This document shows, piece by piece, positions 8,621 to 17,333 of a stretch of DNA of 46,621 nt (position 1 is the stretch's first letter; the number at the start of each line of letters is the position of its first letter). Both the position numbers and the translations under genes were made by a program. The notes under the pieces are model-generated. The model saw only the letters and a list, made by a program, of their open reading frames with translations. It did not search any database and had not been told where the DNA came from. The DNA comes from Bacilli bacterium. Its GTDB lineage: Bacteria > Bacillota_I > Bacilli_A > RFN20 > CAG-826. Location of the stretch: assembly GCA_017626815.1 (NCBI GenBank), contig JAGAHY010000121.1, positions 1-46,621 of the forward strand, in the 5' to 3' direction.

Positions 8621-10750
8621 ATGAAGAAAAAGATTCTCTTGCTATCGTCCGCTCTGATGCTCGCTTCATGCGGTGGTTCGACGTCTGCATCAACCGCCAC
8701 AAGCGGCCACTCAAGCGGATTATCCACATCCGAAACGTCATCGTCGGAAGCATCTTCTTCCAGCGAAACTTCCGCTTCCGAATCCGCGCCTTCTTATTCG
8801 CAGAGGACTTACGAAGACACCGAATGGACGCTAAAGGCCAACAAACCCAGCAAGGCCATCGCTAAAGACTTCGCCTTTGGCGTCGACGTCTCCTCTTTGA
8901 AAGAAGTCGAGGAAGGCGGCGGCGTCTTCTATGGCGAAGACGGCAACAAAGCCGATTGCTACCAGATTTTGGCCGATGGCGGCGCCAATTACGCCCGCAT
9001 CCGCCTCTGGAACGATCCTTATGACGGCAACGGCGCCCGCTATGGCGGTGGCACCAACGATATCCAAACCGATATCGAGCTCGCTAAACGCGCCCAAGCG
9101 GCTGGCTTGCAGATCCTCATCGACTTCCATTACAGCGACTCTTGGGTCGACCCAGGCAAATTCTGGGCCCCGAAGGCCTGGAAGGGGATGACTTACGAGG
9201 AGAAAGTCGTCAAATTAGGCAAATTCACCAAAGAAAGCCTCCAAGCCTTCAAAGACGCGGGCGTCACCGTCCACGCCATCCAAATCGGCAACGAGATCAA
9301 TCCGGGCATCGCCGGCATCAAATCCAGCAACTATCAGCGCATCGCGGGCTTCTTCACCGAGGCCATCGAAGCCGCCCATAGCGTCTTCCCGTATTGCAAG
9401 ACCATCGCCCATTATACCAACGTCAATAACCCCGCCATCATCTTCACTTGGCTCGGCTACTTAGAGAAATATAACGCCATGCCCGATATCGTCGGCGTGT
9501 CGTATTATCCCTTCTGGCACGGCGGCCTCGATAACCTCCAGTATGTCTTAGACAAGATCGCGACCGACTTCAAAGTCGACGTCATGGTCATGGAGACTTC
9601 TTGGGGCTTCACCGATGAGGAAGCGCCTTTCTGCAACAACCAGTTCAACTCCGAGACCTTAGGCAAGGCCGGCGGCTATGCCACTTCGCCCCAAGCCCAG
9701 GTCACCGTCGTCGCCGATATCGTCGACGTCCTCTCCAAGGTCCCCGATGGCCATGGTAAGGGCATCTTCTATTGGGAACCTGCGTGGCTGCCCAACCAAA
9801 ATTCCGGTTGGATCACGCAACAAGGCGCCTACTATAACGACAAAGGCGTCGATTGGGTCGGCAAAATCACCAAGGAGCAATTAGACGAGCTCTATGACCC
9901 CGATTATTATGGATGGTCGAGCTGGGCCAACCAGGCGTGGTTCGATTATGAAGGCCATGCGCTTCCTAGCGTCTCCACGTACCGTCACATCATCGTCGGC
10001 GACCATCAGGCCGAGGAAGTCTATGAGGGCCTCCTCAAGTCCGAATCCGACATGATCCTCAATATCTCCGAGGAATGGTCGATGCCGGAAACCATCCCCG
10101 CGGTCACCAACCTTGGCGCCTACCGCCAAGTCACCGTCGACTGGAACGCGGAAGAAGTGGCGGCCATCACCAACCCCGGCTATTACACCGTCCACGGCAC
10201 CGCCGAAGGATTCGAATACGTAGCCCACATCACGGCCGAGAAGAACTTCATCAAAGACCCCGGCTTCGAACGTCAGGGCTGCACGACCGAATCCCCCATC
10301 GTGGCGCCATGGCAAGTCGAAACGACCACCAAATACAAAGACTTCGGCGATGTCCATATCGAAGCGAAGTCCGAACTTGGCGAAAAAGGCAACCAATACC
10401 TCCACTGGTACAGCAACGATGACATCAAGTTCTCCGTCTATCAGGGACTTGGAACTGTCCCCGCGGGCAACTATAACTTCGGCTTCACGATGCTCTCTAG
10501 CTACTTTGACGCGGGCGGAACCGACGGCAAAGTCACCTCCGGTTCCCTCTGGTATAGCGTCAACGGCGAGAAGTTCCCGCTCGACATCCGGGAAGAATTC
10601 GCCGGCTATGGCGTCGGCGCCCACCTCGTCGCCGCGCCGATGGTCACCTTGGAAGCGGACGCCGAGATTGTCATCGGCTTCGACATGGAAGGCACCAAAG
10701 GCGTTTGGGGCCACGCGGACGACTTCTATTTCTCCGCCGTACTTGAATAA
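8621..10750 (+). CDS. Lipoprotein arabinogalactan endo-beta-1,4-galactanase (GH53)
   Basis: A 709-aa surface lipoprotein predicted to hydrolyse beta-1,4-galactan side chains of pectin. A signal peptide with lipobox LASC (Cys17) and a Ser/Glu/Thr linker (about 20-55) precede a GH53 barrel (about 72-430). Family motifs include YARIRLWNDPYD, GGTNDI and IDFHYSDSWVDPG. The acid/base is Glu225 in IGNEINPG and the nucleophile Glu325 in VMETSWGF. After the barrel comes a Big_4-like module (about 480-540; YRQVTVDWN ... GYYTVHGTAEG) and a C-terminal beta-rich module (about 545-709) that looks like a carbohydrate-binding jelly roll. The start follows AAGGAAATATACA. It heads a four-gene operon with a second, cytoplasmic GH53. 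Confidence 0.9.
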   Translation: MKKKILLLSSALMLASCGGSTSASTATSGHSSGLSTSETSSSEASSSSETSASESAPSYSQRTYEDTEWTLKANKPSKAIAKDFAFGVDVSSLKEVEEGGGVFYGEDGNKADCYQILADGGANYARIRLWNDPYDGNGARYGGGTNDIQTDIELAKRAQAAGLQILIDFHYSDSWVDPGKFWAPKAWKGMTYEEKVVKLGKFTKESLQAFKDAGVTVHAIQIGNEINPGIAGIKSSNYQRIAGFFTEAIEAAHSVFPYCKTIAHYTNVNNPAIIFTWLGYLEKYNAMPDIVGVSYYPFWHGGLDNLQYVLDKIATDFKVDVMVMETSWGFTDEEAPFCNNQFNSETLGKAGGYATSPQAQVTVVADIVDVLSKVPDGHGKGIFYWEPAWLPNQNSGWITQQGAYYNDKGVDWVGKITKEQLDELYDPDYYGWSSWANQAWFDYEGHALPSVSTYRHIIVGDHQAEEVYEGLLKSESDMILNISEEWSMPETIPAVTNLGAYRQVTVDWNAEEVAAITNPGYYTVHGTAEGFEYVAHITAEKNFIKDPGFERQGCTTESPIVAPWQVETTTKYKDFGDVHIEAKSELGEKGNQYLHWYSNDDIKFSVYQGLGTVPAGNYNFGFTMLSSYFDAGGTDGKVTSGSLWYSVNGEKFPLDIREEFAGYGVGAHLVAAPMVTLEADAEIVIGFDMEGTKGVWGHADDFYFSAVLE

Positions 10751-10767
10751 CGGATATCATCACAACC

Positions 10768-12600
10768 ATGGAAAACGAATTTATCTTAACGCTCATCCAC
10801 CGGCCCGAAATGGCGCCGGAATACGCGCAAAAAACCACTCAGGCCGGGCAGGCGGATGACCTCGCCTCGACCGCGCTTCTCGACGAATCGCTCTCGATCT
10901 TCCTCTATCAGCAGGAACAAGCCCATAAACGCGGCTTAAAGACGACCATCGAGATGACCTACGCCTCGCTTTTCTCCGACGTCGTCGTCGGTTTGGCGAA
11001 GCAGCACCACAAGGAATTCGGCGACGAAATCGGCCTTTCCTTGCTCGGTCTTCCCTGCGAGCAGTTCTACGAGAAATACAAAACCAAGGATTTCTGCATC
11101 TGGATGTTCTCCAATGAGGACAAGGAAGCGATCGTCGACGATTGCTTCTCCCTCTTCTATGAGAAGTTCGGCTTCTATCCCGAATCCACCGGCTCCTATT
11201 ATCTCGACGCCTACACCATTAACTACATCAAGAAGAAATACCCGATGGTCAAATGCGCCGTCGCGACATGCTGGGAAGAAGGGGTCAAGTGCTACCACAC
11301 GACCAACAATTCCTGGTATACCTTCATCGACGGCGGCCCCTGGGCCCCATGGATCCCGTCCAAAGTCAATTCCTGCCTCCCCGCGGACAGCAAGGAAGAC
11401 GACTCCGGCATCGTCGCCATCCCGCACCTTAGCCGCGACCTTATGGCGTGCTTCGATGGCAATGGCTCCAACTTCGGCACCCATCCCCAAAACGTCCTCC
11501 GCGGCATGATCTACAAGGACAACGAACTCCCATACTTGTTCAACCTTATCGACATGTACCGCCTCCAGGGCAAATACAATAACGGAAACGCCTACAACAT
11601 GATGTTCGTCGGCCCGGGCTGGCTCAACAAAGCCGGGCGCTGGGAACAACCCTATGAATTACTCAAGAAATCCTATGAGGACGGCATGGAATACTACGCC
11701 AAGCTCAAGAGGGAAGGCAAGCTCATCGACATGACGATGTCCGAATACGCCGACCATTACCGGCAGCGTCATCCTTCTTACATGGAACCGGAAGTGGCCT
11801 TATGGAAAGACGTCCTCTATGGTTCCGACAAGCAGTATTTCTGGTACTATGACCCGTTCTACCGCGTCTGTCTCGACTTCAACCAAGGCGGCGCCATGAT
11901 CTGCCTTAACCCCTACGTCAGCAAACTCGACTTGCCCGTCGGCATCGGCACCGGCAATGCCTATAATTGCTCCTATCCTTATATCATCCAAGCCAATTAC
12001 CGCGCGGGTTACTTCACCCATTACGCCGGGCAAGGCACCCTTAAGTCCTGCATTATCCGTTATGGCAAAGAAGAAGTGGACCTCGCCTTGGAACGCACGA
12101 TGGCTTCCTACTCCAAAGTTGGTGAGGACATCCTGCTGACGACCAACCCGATGAAAGTCGAATTCTCCGACTTCTCCATCGAGGTCGTCTCCAAATACCT
12201 CTTCAAGAAGGGGACGGGCGAAATCGTTACCACCCGCGAGGTCAAAGGCGACCTTGGCGGACGCACCATCGAACTCGAGGATTACCTCGTCGGCTGCTAT
12301 GGCATCGACGAATATAGCGAAGACATGACCGGCGTCACCCTCGAGGCGGATGATGGCAAAAGCAAAGACGTCATCGAATATAAATACAAATGCCGTAACG
12401 CGGAGCGCCTTGGCGCGACCGCCAGGGCCATCGTCCCGCAGGTCAACACCATCGTCGAGATGGGCAGCGAGGATCCCGCCTCTATTGGCCGCATCGAGGA
12501 AGGCATCGCCTTCTCGCCGATGTTCCGCCTCTCCAACAAGAAAAAACTCAACGCATCAGGAGAATTCACCACATGGCTCAAGGTAAAAAAGGTAAATTAA
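10768..12600 (+). CDS. Unrecognised 610-aa cytoplasmic protein in galactan operon
   Basis: I do not recognise a named family. There is no signal peptide or membrane segment, so it should be cytoplasmic. Residues about 1-350 look like an alpha/beta (barrel-type) enzyme domain, with aromatic and acidic blocks such as FGFYPESTGSYYLDAY (near 138) and a proline/tryptophan block GGPWAPWIPSKVNSCLPA (near 190), which loosely recalls glycosidase/deacetylase-type barrels. The section after about 350 is beta-rich. It starts 17 nt after the GH53 stop without a clear ribosome site, and its last 28 bases overlap the next gene. Position between two galactanases suggests work on galacto-oligosaccharides (glycosidase, phosphorylase or deacetylase); none of these is shown by the sequence. 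Confidence 0.6.
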   Translation: MENEFILTLIHRPEMAPEYAQKTTQAGQADDLASTALLDESLSIFLYQQEQAHKRGLKTTIEMTYASLFSDVVVGLAKQHHKEFGDEIGLSLLGLPCEQFYEKYKTKDFCIWMFSNEDKEAIVDDCFSLFYEKFGFYPESTGSYYLDAYTINYIKKKYPMVKCAVATCWEEGVKCYHTTNNSWYTFIDGGPWAPWIPSKVNSCLPADSKEDDSGIVAIPHLSRDLMACFDGNGSNFGTHPQNVLRGMIYKDNELPYLFNLIDMYRLQGKYNNGNAYNMMFVGPGWLNKAGRWEQPYELLKKSYEDGMEYYAKLKREGKLIDMTMSEYADHYRQRHPSYMEPEVALWKDVLYGSDKQYFWYYDPFYRVCLDFNQGGAMICLNPYVSKLDLPVGIGTGNAYNCSYPYIIQANYRAGYFTHYAGQGTLKSCIIRYGKEEVDLALERTMASYSKVGEDILLTTNPMKVEFSDFSIEVVSKYLFKKGTGEIVTTREVKGDLGGRTIELEDYLVGCYGIDEYSEDMTGVTLEADDGKSKDVIEYKYKCRNAERLGATARAIVPQVNTIVEMGSEDPASIGRIEEGIAFSPMFRLSNKKKLNASGEFTTWLKVKKVN

Positions 12601-12833
12601 ACTACCGTTGCCCGCAGTGCTTTAACCGCGATATCGACATCGACCTCTTCTTCGACGAGGAGAAGAACGAATATTATTGCCTCCGTTGCTGCTTCCGTGG
12701 CGACGAGGCCAAAGTCAAGGAATGGAACGAGACCATCAAACTCAAATATGGCCACGTCATGGACCGTCTCACCAGTTTAGGTGAGGATAATGAGCCCGCG
12801 ACCTACCACGCCTACAAGAAGGGAGAGTTCTAG
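12573..12833 (+). CDS. Small zinc-ribbon protein in galactan operon
   Basis: An 86-aa protein with two cysteine knuckles, CPQC (13-16) and CLRCC (36-40), spaced as in a zinc ribbon, followed by a charged helical tail. The start at 12573 lies inside the end of the preceding gene; its site AGGAGA (in ATCAGGAGAATTCACC) is also within that gene, which argues for translational coupling and against a chance frame. The following GTG start comes 2 nt after its TAG. Zinc ribbons of this size bind nucleic acid or protein. Here it might be a regulator or partner of the neighbouring enzymes, but this is only inference from position. Confidence 0.65.
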   Translation: MAQGKKGKLNYRCPQCFNRDIDIDLFFDEEKNEYYCLRCCFRGDEAKVKEWNETIKLKYGHVMDRLTSLGEDNEPATYHAYKKGEF

Positions 12834-12835
12834 TC

Positions 12836-13948
12836 GTGCGCCTTGGCATCGATGCCTCCACTTTGGACCAATTGGAGAAATACGATCCCCATTTCTATTA
12901 CGAGGGGAAGGAAATCGAGCCGTTAAGCTTCCTTCATGAGCATAATGGCATCGGTTTGCTCCGCCTCCGTCTCTGGCTCGACCCTTACGATGAGCAAGGC
13001 GTTCCCTATGGCGCGGGCACCAACGACTTCGATTGTTTCTTACGTTTAGCTAAGCGCGGCAACGCCGCCGGCTACAAAATCCTCCTCGATTTCCATTATT
13101 CGGATTTCTGGGTCGACCCCGCCAAGCAGACCATGCCCAAAGCCTGGAGGGGCAAAACCCTCGAGGAAGTGGTGGACGCCCTCTATGAATATACCCGCGA
13201 CACCCTCCTTCGCGTCAAAGCGGAGGGGATAGAGCTCGCGGGCATCCAAGTCGGCAACGAAATCACCCATGGCATGTGCTGGCCGTTAGGCAAACTTAAC
13301 TATGACGCGGATAACCGTAAGATCGCCAAATTCGAGAATCTCGCGTTGCTGCTTAAAGCCGGCACCAAAGCTTGCAAAGAAGTCTTCCCCGACGTCAAAA
13401 CCGTCATCCATCTCGAGCATTCCTGCTCGGTTGAGATGCAAGAACACTGGTTCCGCAGCATCATCGACCTCGGCGTCGAATTCGACGTCATCGGCGAATC
13501 CTATTATTCTTACTGGCATGGCTCGTTGGAGGAACTCGCGGCCAATCTCGATAATCTCCACAAAAAGTTCGGTAAAGAACTTTGGATCGTCGAGCTAGGC
13601 TACGCTTATGAACCGGCGAGACGCGACGATAAAGAAGGACTAGGGAACCTCATTGATGAGCGTTTCCGCGCCACCCATGACCTCAAGTTCGCCCCATATC
13701 CCTTCACCCAGCAAGGCCAATATGACTTCCTCCGTCATTTAATCCGTGTCTGTGCCGAGCATCACGTGGAACAAATGTATTATTGGGAGCCCTTATGGCT
13801 GCCACTTCCAAATTGCGGTTGGGCGGATTTGCCAGGCCAAGCCTACATCAACGAACATGGCGACCCCCAAACAGACGAATGGGCCAATGAAACGCTCTTC
13901 GATAGCAAAGGTAACGCCACCCTCGGACTGGACGCTTATAAGCTATAA
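12836..13948 (+). CDS. Cytoplasmic GH53 endo-beta-1,4-galactanase
   Basis: A 370-aa GH53 enzyme with no signal peptide, linker or accessory module, so it appears cytoplasmic. It starts at a GTG behind AAGGGAGAG, 2 nt after the zinc-ribbon stop. Family motifs parallel those of the lipoprotein paralogue: RLRLWLDPYDEQG, GAGTNDF, LDFHYSDFWVDPA, acid/base Glu142 in VGNEITHG, nucleophile Glu253 in IVELGYAYE, and YYWEPLWLP. GH53 enzymes are normally secreted, so an intracellular version suggests degradation of imported galacto-oligosaccharides. It is the last gene of the operon, with a terminator just downstream. Assignment to GH53 is firm; substrate size and location are inferred. Confidence 0.85.
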   Translation: MRLGIDASTLDQLEKYDPHFYYEGKEIEPLSFLHEHNGIGLLRLRLWLDPYDEQGVPYGAGTNDFDCFLRLAKRGNAAGYKILLDFHYSDFWVDPAKQTMPKAWRGKTLEEVVDALYEYTRDTLLRVKAEGIELAGIQVGNEITHGMCWPLGKLNYDADNRKIAKFENLALLLKAGTKACKEVFPDVKTVIHLEHSCSVEMQEHWFRSIIDLGVEFDVIGESYYSYWHGSLEELAANLDNLHKKFGKELWIVELGYAYEPARRDDKEGLGNLIDERFRATHDLKFAPYPFTQQGQYDFLRHLIRVCAEHHVEQMYYWEPLWLPLPNCGWADLPGQAYINEHGDPQTDEWANETLFDSKGNATLGLDAYKL

Positions 13949-13961
13949 CAAAATATACAAG

Positions 13962-13994
13962 AAAGGCGATATCTGGCTGGATGCCGCCTTTTTT
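13962..13994 (+). terminator. Intrinsic terminator after the galactan operon
   Basis: AAGGCG (13963-13968) pairs with CGCCTT (13985-13990); inside, ATC/GAT can pair; six T residues follow. It lies about 15 nt after the GH53 stop. Confidence 0.75.
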
Positions 13995-14059
13995 GTTTGC
14001 GGAAAACAAGAAAACGAAGACAATATTCTTCAGCGTCTATCGCCGTTGTCGAAAAAATT

Positions 14060-14089
14060 TTGAAAGCGCTTCCCGCACAAGCGTATAAT
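14060..14089 (+). promoter_or_regulatory. Pullulanase 2 promoter with overlapping cre-like operator
   Basis: TTGAAA (14060-14065) and a perfect TATAAT (14084-14089) are separated by 18 nt. The stretch TTGAAAGCGCTTCCC (from 14060) overlaps the -35 box and closely resembles the CcpA cre consensus TGAAARCGYTTTCA. Repressor binding there would block polymerase, so glucose-type catabolite repression of this gene is likely. This is a motif match by eye, and a LacI/MalR-type regulator could use a similar site. Confidence 0.7.
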
Positions 14090-14116
14090 GTCGGGTGAAC
14101 AAAACTAGGAGTGACT

Positions 14117-17100
14117 ATGAAAAAACAGAAGCTTTTCATACCAGTGGTCGCCCTCGGCATGCTTTTGCCAGCCTGTGGCGGCGACCCCGTTTCACCTTCT
14201 TCAAATCCTTCTTCATCCAATCCATCGGATCCTTCCTCCTCGCAAACCGTCTCGGATAGCGGATACGTTTCCACCGAATCCGTCTCCTCGTCCATCAGCG
14301 ACAAGTCGAGTTCCAGCGCCAGCGAAGTTTCCAGCAAAACTTCCAGCGCCTCAAGCGATGATCTCGGCGAGGGTGTCTACGCGGGTAACCTCCGCATTTG
14401 GTACCACCGCGACGACATGAGGTACGACTCGCTGCGCATCTACCTTTGGAATAGCGCGGTCGATGGCATCGAGTACGAGTGGTCGGGCGAGGACGAGGAA
14501 TATGGCGTCTACTACGAGACCAACCTCTCGGAAAACCCGCAGTTCGCCCTTTATCCCTCCACCGATATTCGCCTCATCATCAAATACGCGGGATCCTGGG
14601 GCGGGCAATCCCTCGATACGATCTGCGTTTTCGATGATTTCGAAAAGACGCTGGAAGACGGGCAGGAGTGGCTCAATATCTACCTCGCCGCCGGCGAAGG
14701 CTCGGCCGTCGACCAATTCGCCAAGCGCCAAGACGCTTTAGGCGACCATTTCGACGCCTGCTATGTGGGCGAGGATTGGAAAACCGTCTATATCACCGGC
14801 GTCGGCACCAAGGGGGAGCGCACCGACGAGCAAGTCGGGGCCATCGCCTCCTATGAGCTTTATGGCTTCGACCGCAATTACTATTCACTACGTCCGAGCC
14901 AAAGACCCGCGCTAGAGAACTATTTAATCAAAAACGCCGTCATCAAGCAGGGCGAATTCCACAACAAACTGACCATTACCCTCGACGAGGACGTCGACCC
15001 GACCATCCAATACGAAGTCCGTGGCTATTTCGTCAGCGACACCACCAAACTGAAAACCAAGGCCATCTCGATGAGAAGGCTCTTCGACACGGACAAGTTC
15101 GCCAGGGATTATTCCTATGATGGCGATGACCTCGGCTCCACGGTGAATCCCGATGGCACGGTCACTTTCAAGGTTTGGGCCCCAACTTCGAGCAACGTCA
15201 AAATCCGCGGCTATTTAACCGGCACCCCATGGAACCTCGTGGGCCGCAAAGTCAAAGACCTCAGCGCCGACTTCCCCATGGAATATGAGGGCAGGGGCGT
15301 ATGGTCGCTCACCTGGAACAAATCCTACCAGTGGTATACCTACGTCGCGATTAACGCCAACGGCGCCGTCGAGGCCGCCGATCCTTATTCCAAGGCGACG
15401 GGCTTAAACGGCGAGCGTTCCGCCATCTTAAATTGGAATGATGCCGCCGTGGTGGATCCCGAAGGCTGGAACGATGGGGCCTATGTCGACGAAAAGCTCA
15501 CGCCCATCTCTTCCTCCAACAACATCACCGCCTACGAAGTCCATATCCGCGACCTCACCGCCGACAAGACCTGGACCTCCAACAAAGGCAACCGCCGCGG
15601 CACCTTCAACGCCTTCTGCGAAGAGGGCACGACCTACACGCAGGCCAACAAATCCGTCTCCACCGGTTTCGACCACATCAAGTCCCTGGGCGTCAACGCC
15701 ATCCAGTTGCTCCCCGTGTTCGATAGCGATAACGACGAGCGCGTCGAGACCAACTACGATTCGGTGGAAGGCTCTGGCGAGCTTAACCCCGCCGGCTATA
15801 ACTGGGGCTATAACCCATTGAACTACAACTGCGTCGAAGGCGTCTATTCCAGCGATCCCACCGATCCCAAAGCCGCCATCACCGAATACAAGCACCTCAT
15901 CCAAGTCGCCGCCGATAACGACATCCGCGTCATCATGGACGTCGTCTACAACCATATGTCCTCGGTGGCCAACAATTCCTTCACCAAACTTGTTCCGTTC
16001 TATTTCTTCCGCAGCGACGCTGCCGGTAACTACACCGATGGCTCCGGTTGCGGCAATGAAGTGGCGACGCAGCGCCCCATGGCCTCCAAATTCATCGTCG
16101 ACTCGGTGAAGTGGTGGGCGAGCGAATACCGCGTCAAGGGTTTCCGCTTCGACCTCATGGGTGTCATCGACCTCGATACCATGAAGGCCGTGCGCAAAGC
16201 CGTCAACGAAGTCGACCCGACCATCGTCTTATATGGCGAAGGCTGGACCGGCGGCGGCAGCGCCCTCGAAGGCGGCAAGCAAGCCACGACCAACAACGTC
16301 TACTATAACCTTAACACCAGCGAAGGCTTCCCCGTCGGCTGCTTCAACGACGCGGGCCGCGATGGCGCCAAGGGCAACACCCAATGGGCCGATGTTACCC
16401 CGGCGGGTGGCTGGATCAACGAAGGTTCCAACGTCGAAAACGTCTATAACACGTTAACCCAAATCCTCGGGCAGAACCGCTGGGCCAAGCAAGCCTTGGG
16501 CGATAGCGCGTTCGACATGAACCACAACCAGACCGTCAATTATCTCGCTTGCCACGATAATTACACCCTTTACGACCAAATCAACTATCTCTTCTACAAA
16601 CATAACGGCACCTTCGGCGACGTCAACCACGAAGACGTCATGAAGGCCGCGACGAGCTTAAGTGCCTTATCCCTCATGGGGCAGGGCATCGGGTTCGTCC
16701 ACGGCGGCGATGAATTCTTCCGTTCCAAGATCATCGAAAAAGGCGATTATTGGTTCGATGAGCTCGTCGCTTCCTACAAACACGCGACCAATGGCAAAGA
16801 CAGTTGGATCGAAGGCGATGGCGTCAAGATCGACGACAACCGCTGGTTGGTCCGCAATAGCTATAAGTACGGCGACGCGGTCAATTCCTTCAAGTGGGAC
16901 CGCCTCCTCAACGACAAAGTCGCGCCGAACTTCGCCAAATTCAAAGACGCCATCAAGCTCCGCATAGCCCAGATGGGTAAGACCCTCGGCCAGAATTTAA
17001 CCCAAATCTACGACGAAGGCACAACCTGCTGGAGTTATAATGACCTCTTCGACGGGCAAGGCAAATCCAAAACCGACCTGCTCGCAGGCTTCTTCAAGGA

Positions 17101-17293
17101 CCAAAGCGATAACGCGACCCATTACATCTTCACCAACAAGGGCAATGGCGCGGCCTCGATCTCCATCGGCGATTGCGACCTCGAAGTCCTCTATTCCTCC
17201 ACGGGTGACCATGCCGTTGGGGAGGTCATCAAGTGCACCGGCAGCGTGACCGCGGGGAAATTCGAAACCCTCTTCGTCAAGAAGGTTGCCTAA
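14117..17293 (+). CDS. Lipoprotein type I pullulanase 2 (GH13_14), large form
   Basis: A 1058-aa surface lipoprotein, paralogue of the pullulanase at 4565. The ATG at 14117 follows AGGAG with 5-nt spacing; an in-frame GTG at 14111 overlaps that site. Lipobox LPAC (Cys20) and a Ser-rich linker (about 24-85) precede a CBM41-like module (about 90-190; RIWYHRDDM), a region resembling pullulanase-associated domains (about 200-325), a CBM48 module (about 333-430) and the barrel. The motif YNWGYNP marks a type I pullulanase. Catalytic residues by family comparison are Asp679 (FRFDLMG), Glu708 (YGEGW) and Asp814 (CHDN). It has its own promoter and terminator, so it is a single-gene unit, presumably debranching large alpha-glucans at the cell surface. 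Confidence 0.88.
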   Translation: MKKQKLFIPVVALGMLLPACGGDPVSPSSNPSSSNPSDPSSSQTVSDSGYVSTESVSSSISDKSSSSASEVSSKTSSASSDDLGEGVYAGNLRIWYHRDDMRYDSLRIYLWNSAVDGIEYEWSGEDEEYGVYYETNLSENPQFALYPSTDIRLIIKYAGSWGGQSLDTICVFDDFEKTLEDGQEWLNIYLAAGEGSAVDQFAKRQDALGDHFDACYVGEDWKTVYITGVGTKGERTDEQVGAIASYELYGFDRNYYSLRPSQRPALENYLIKNAVIKQGEFHNKLTITLDEDVDPTIQYEVRGYFVSDTTKLKTKAISMRRLFDTDKFARDYSYDGDDLGSTVNPDGTVTFKVWAPTSSNVKIRGYLTGTPWNLVGRKVKDLSADFPMEYEGRGVWSLTWNKSYQWYTYVAINANGAVEAADPYSKATGLNGERSAILNWNDAAVVDPEGWNDGAYVDEKLTPISSSNNITAYEVHIRDLTADKTWTSNKGNRRGTFNAFCEEGTTYTQANKSVSTGFDHIKSLGVNAIQLLPVFDSDNDERVETNYDSVEGSGELNPAGYNWGYNPLNYNCVEGVYSSDPTDPKAAITEYKHLIQVAADNDIRVIMDVVYNHMSSVANNSFTKLVPFYFFRSDAAGNYTDGSGCGNEVATQRPMASKFIVDSVKWWASEYRVKGFRFDLMGVIDLDTMKAVRKAVNEVDPTIVLYGEGWTGGGSALEGGKQATTNNVYYNLNTSEGFPVGCFNDAGRDGAKGNTQWADVTPAGGWINEGSNVENVYNTLTQILGQNRWAKQALGDSAFDMNHNQTVNYLACHDNYTLYDQINYLFYKHNGTFGDVNHEDVMKAATSLSALSLMGQGIGFVHGGDEFFRSKIIEKGDYWFDELVASYKHATNGKDSWIEGDGVKIDDNRWLVRNSYKYGDAVNSFKWDRLLNDKVAPNFAKFKDAIKLRIAQMGKTLGQNLTQIYDEGTTCWSYNDLFDGQGKSKTDLLAGFFKDQSDNATHYIFTNKGNGAASISIGDCDLEVLYSSTGDHAVGEVIKCTGSVTAGKFETLFVKKVA

Positions 17294-17310
17294 ACACCTC
17301 ATCCGACATC

Positions 17311-17333
17311 AAGGCGGCTTCGGCCGCCTTTTT
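17311..17333 (+). terminator. Intrinsic terminator after pullulanase 2
   Basis: AAGGCGGC (17311-17318), stable loop TTCG, GCCGCCTT (17323-17330), then further T residues. It lies 17 nt after the stop. Confidence 0.92.
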
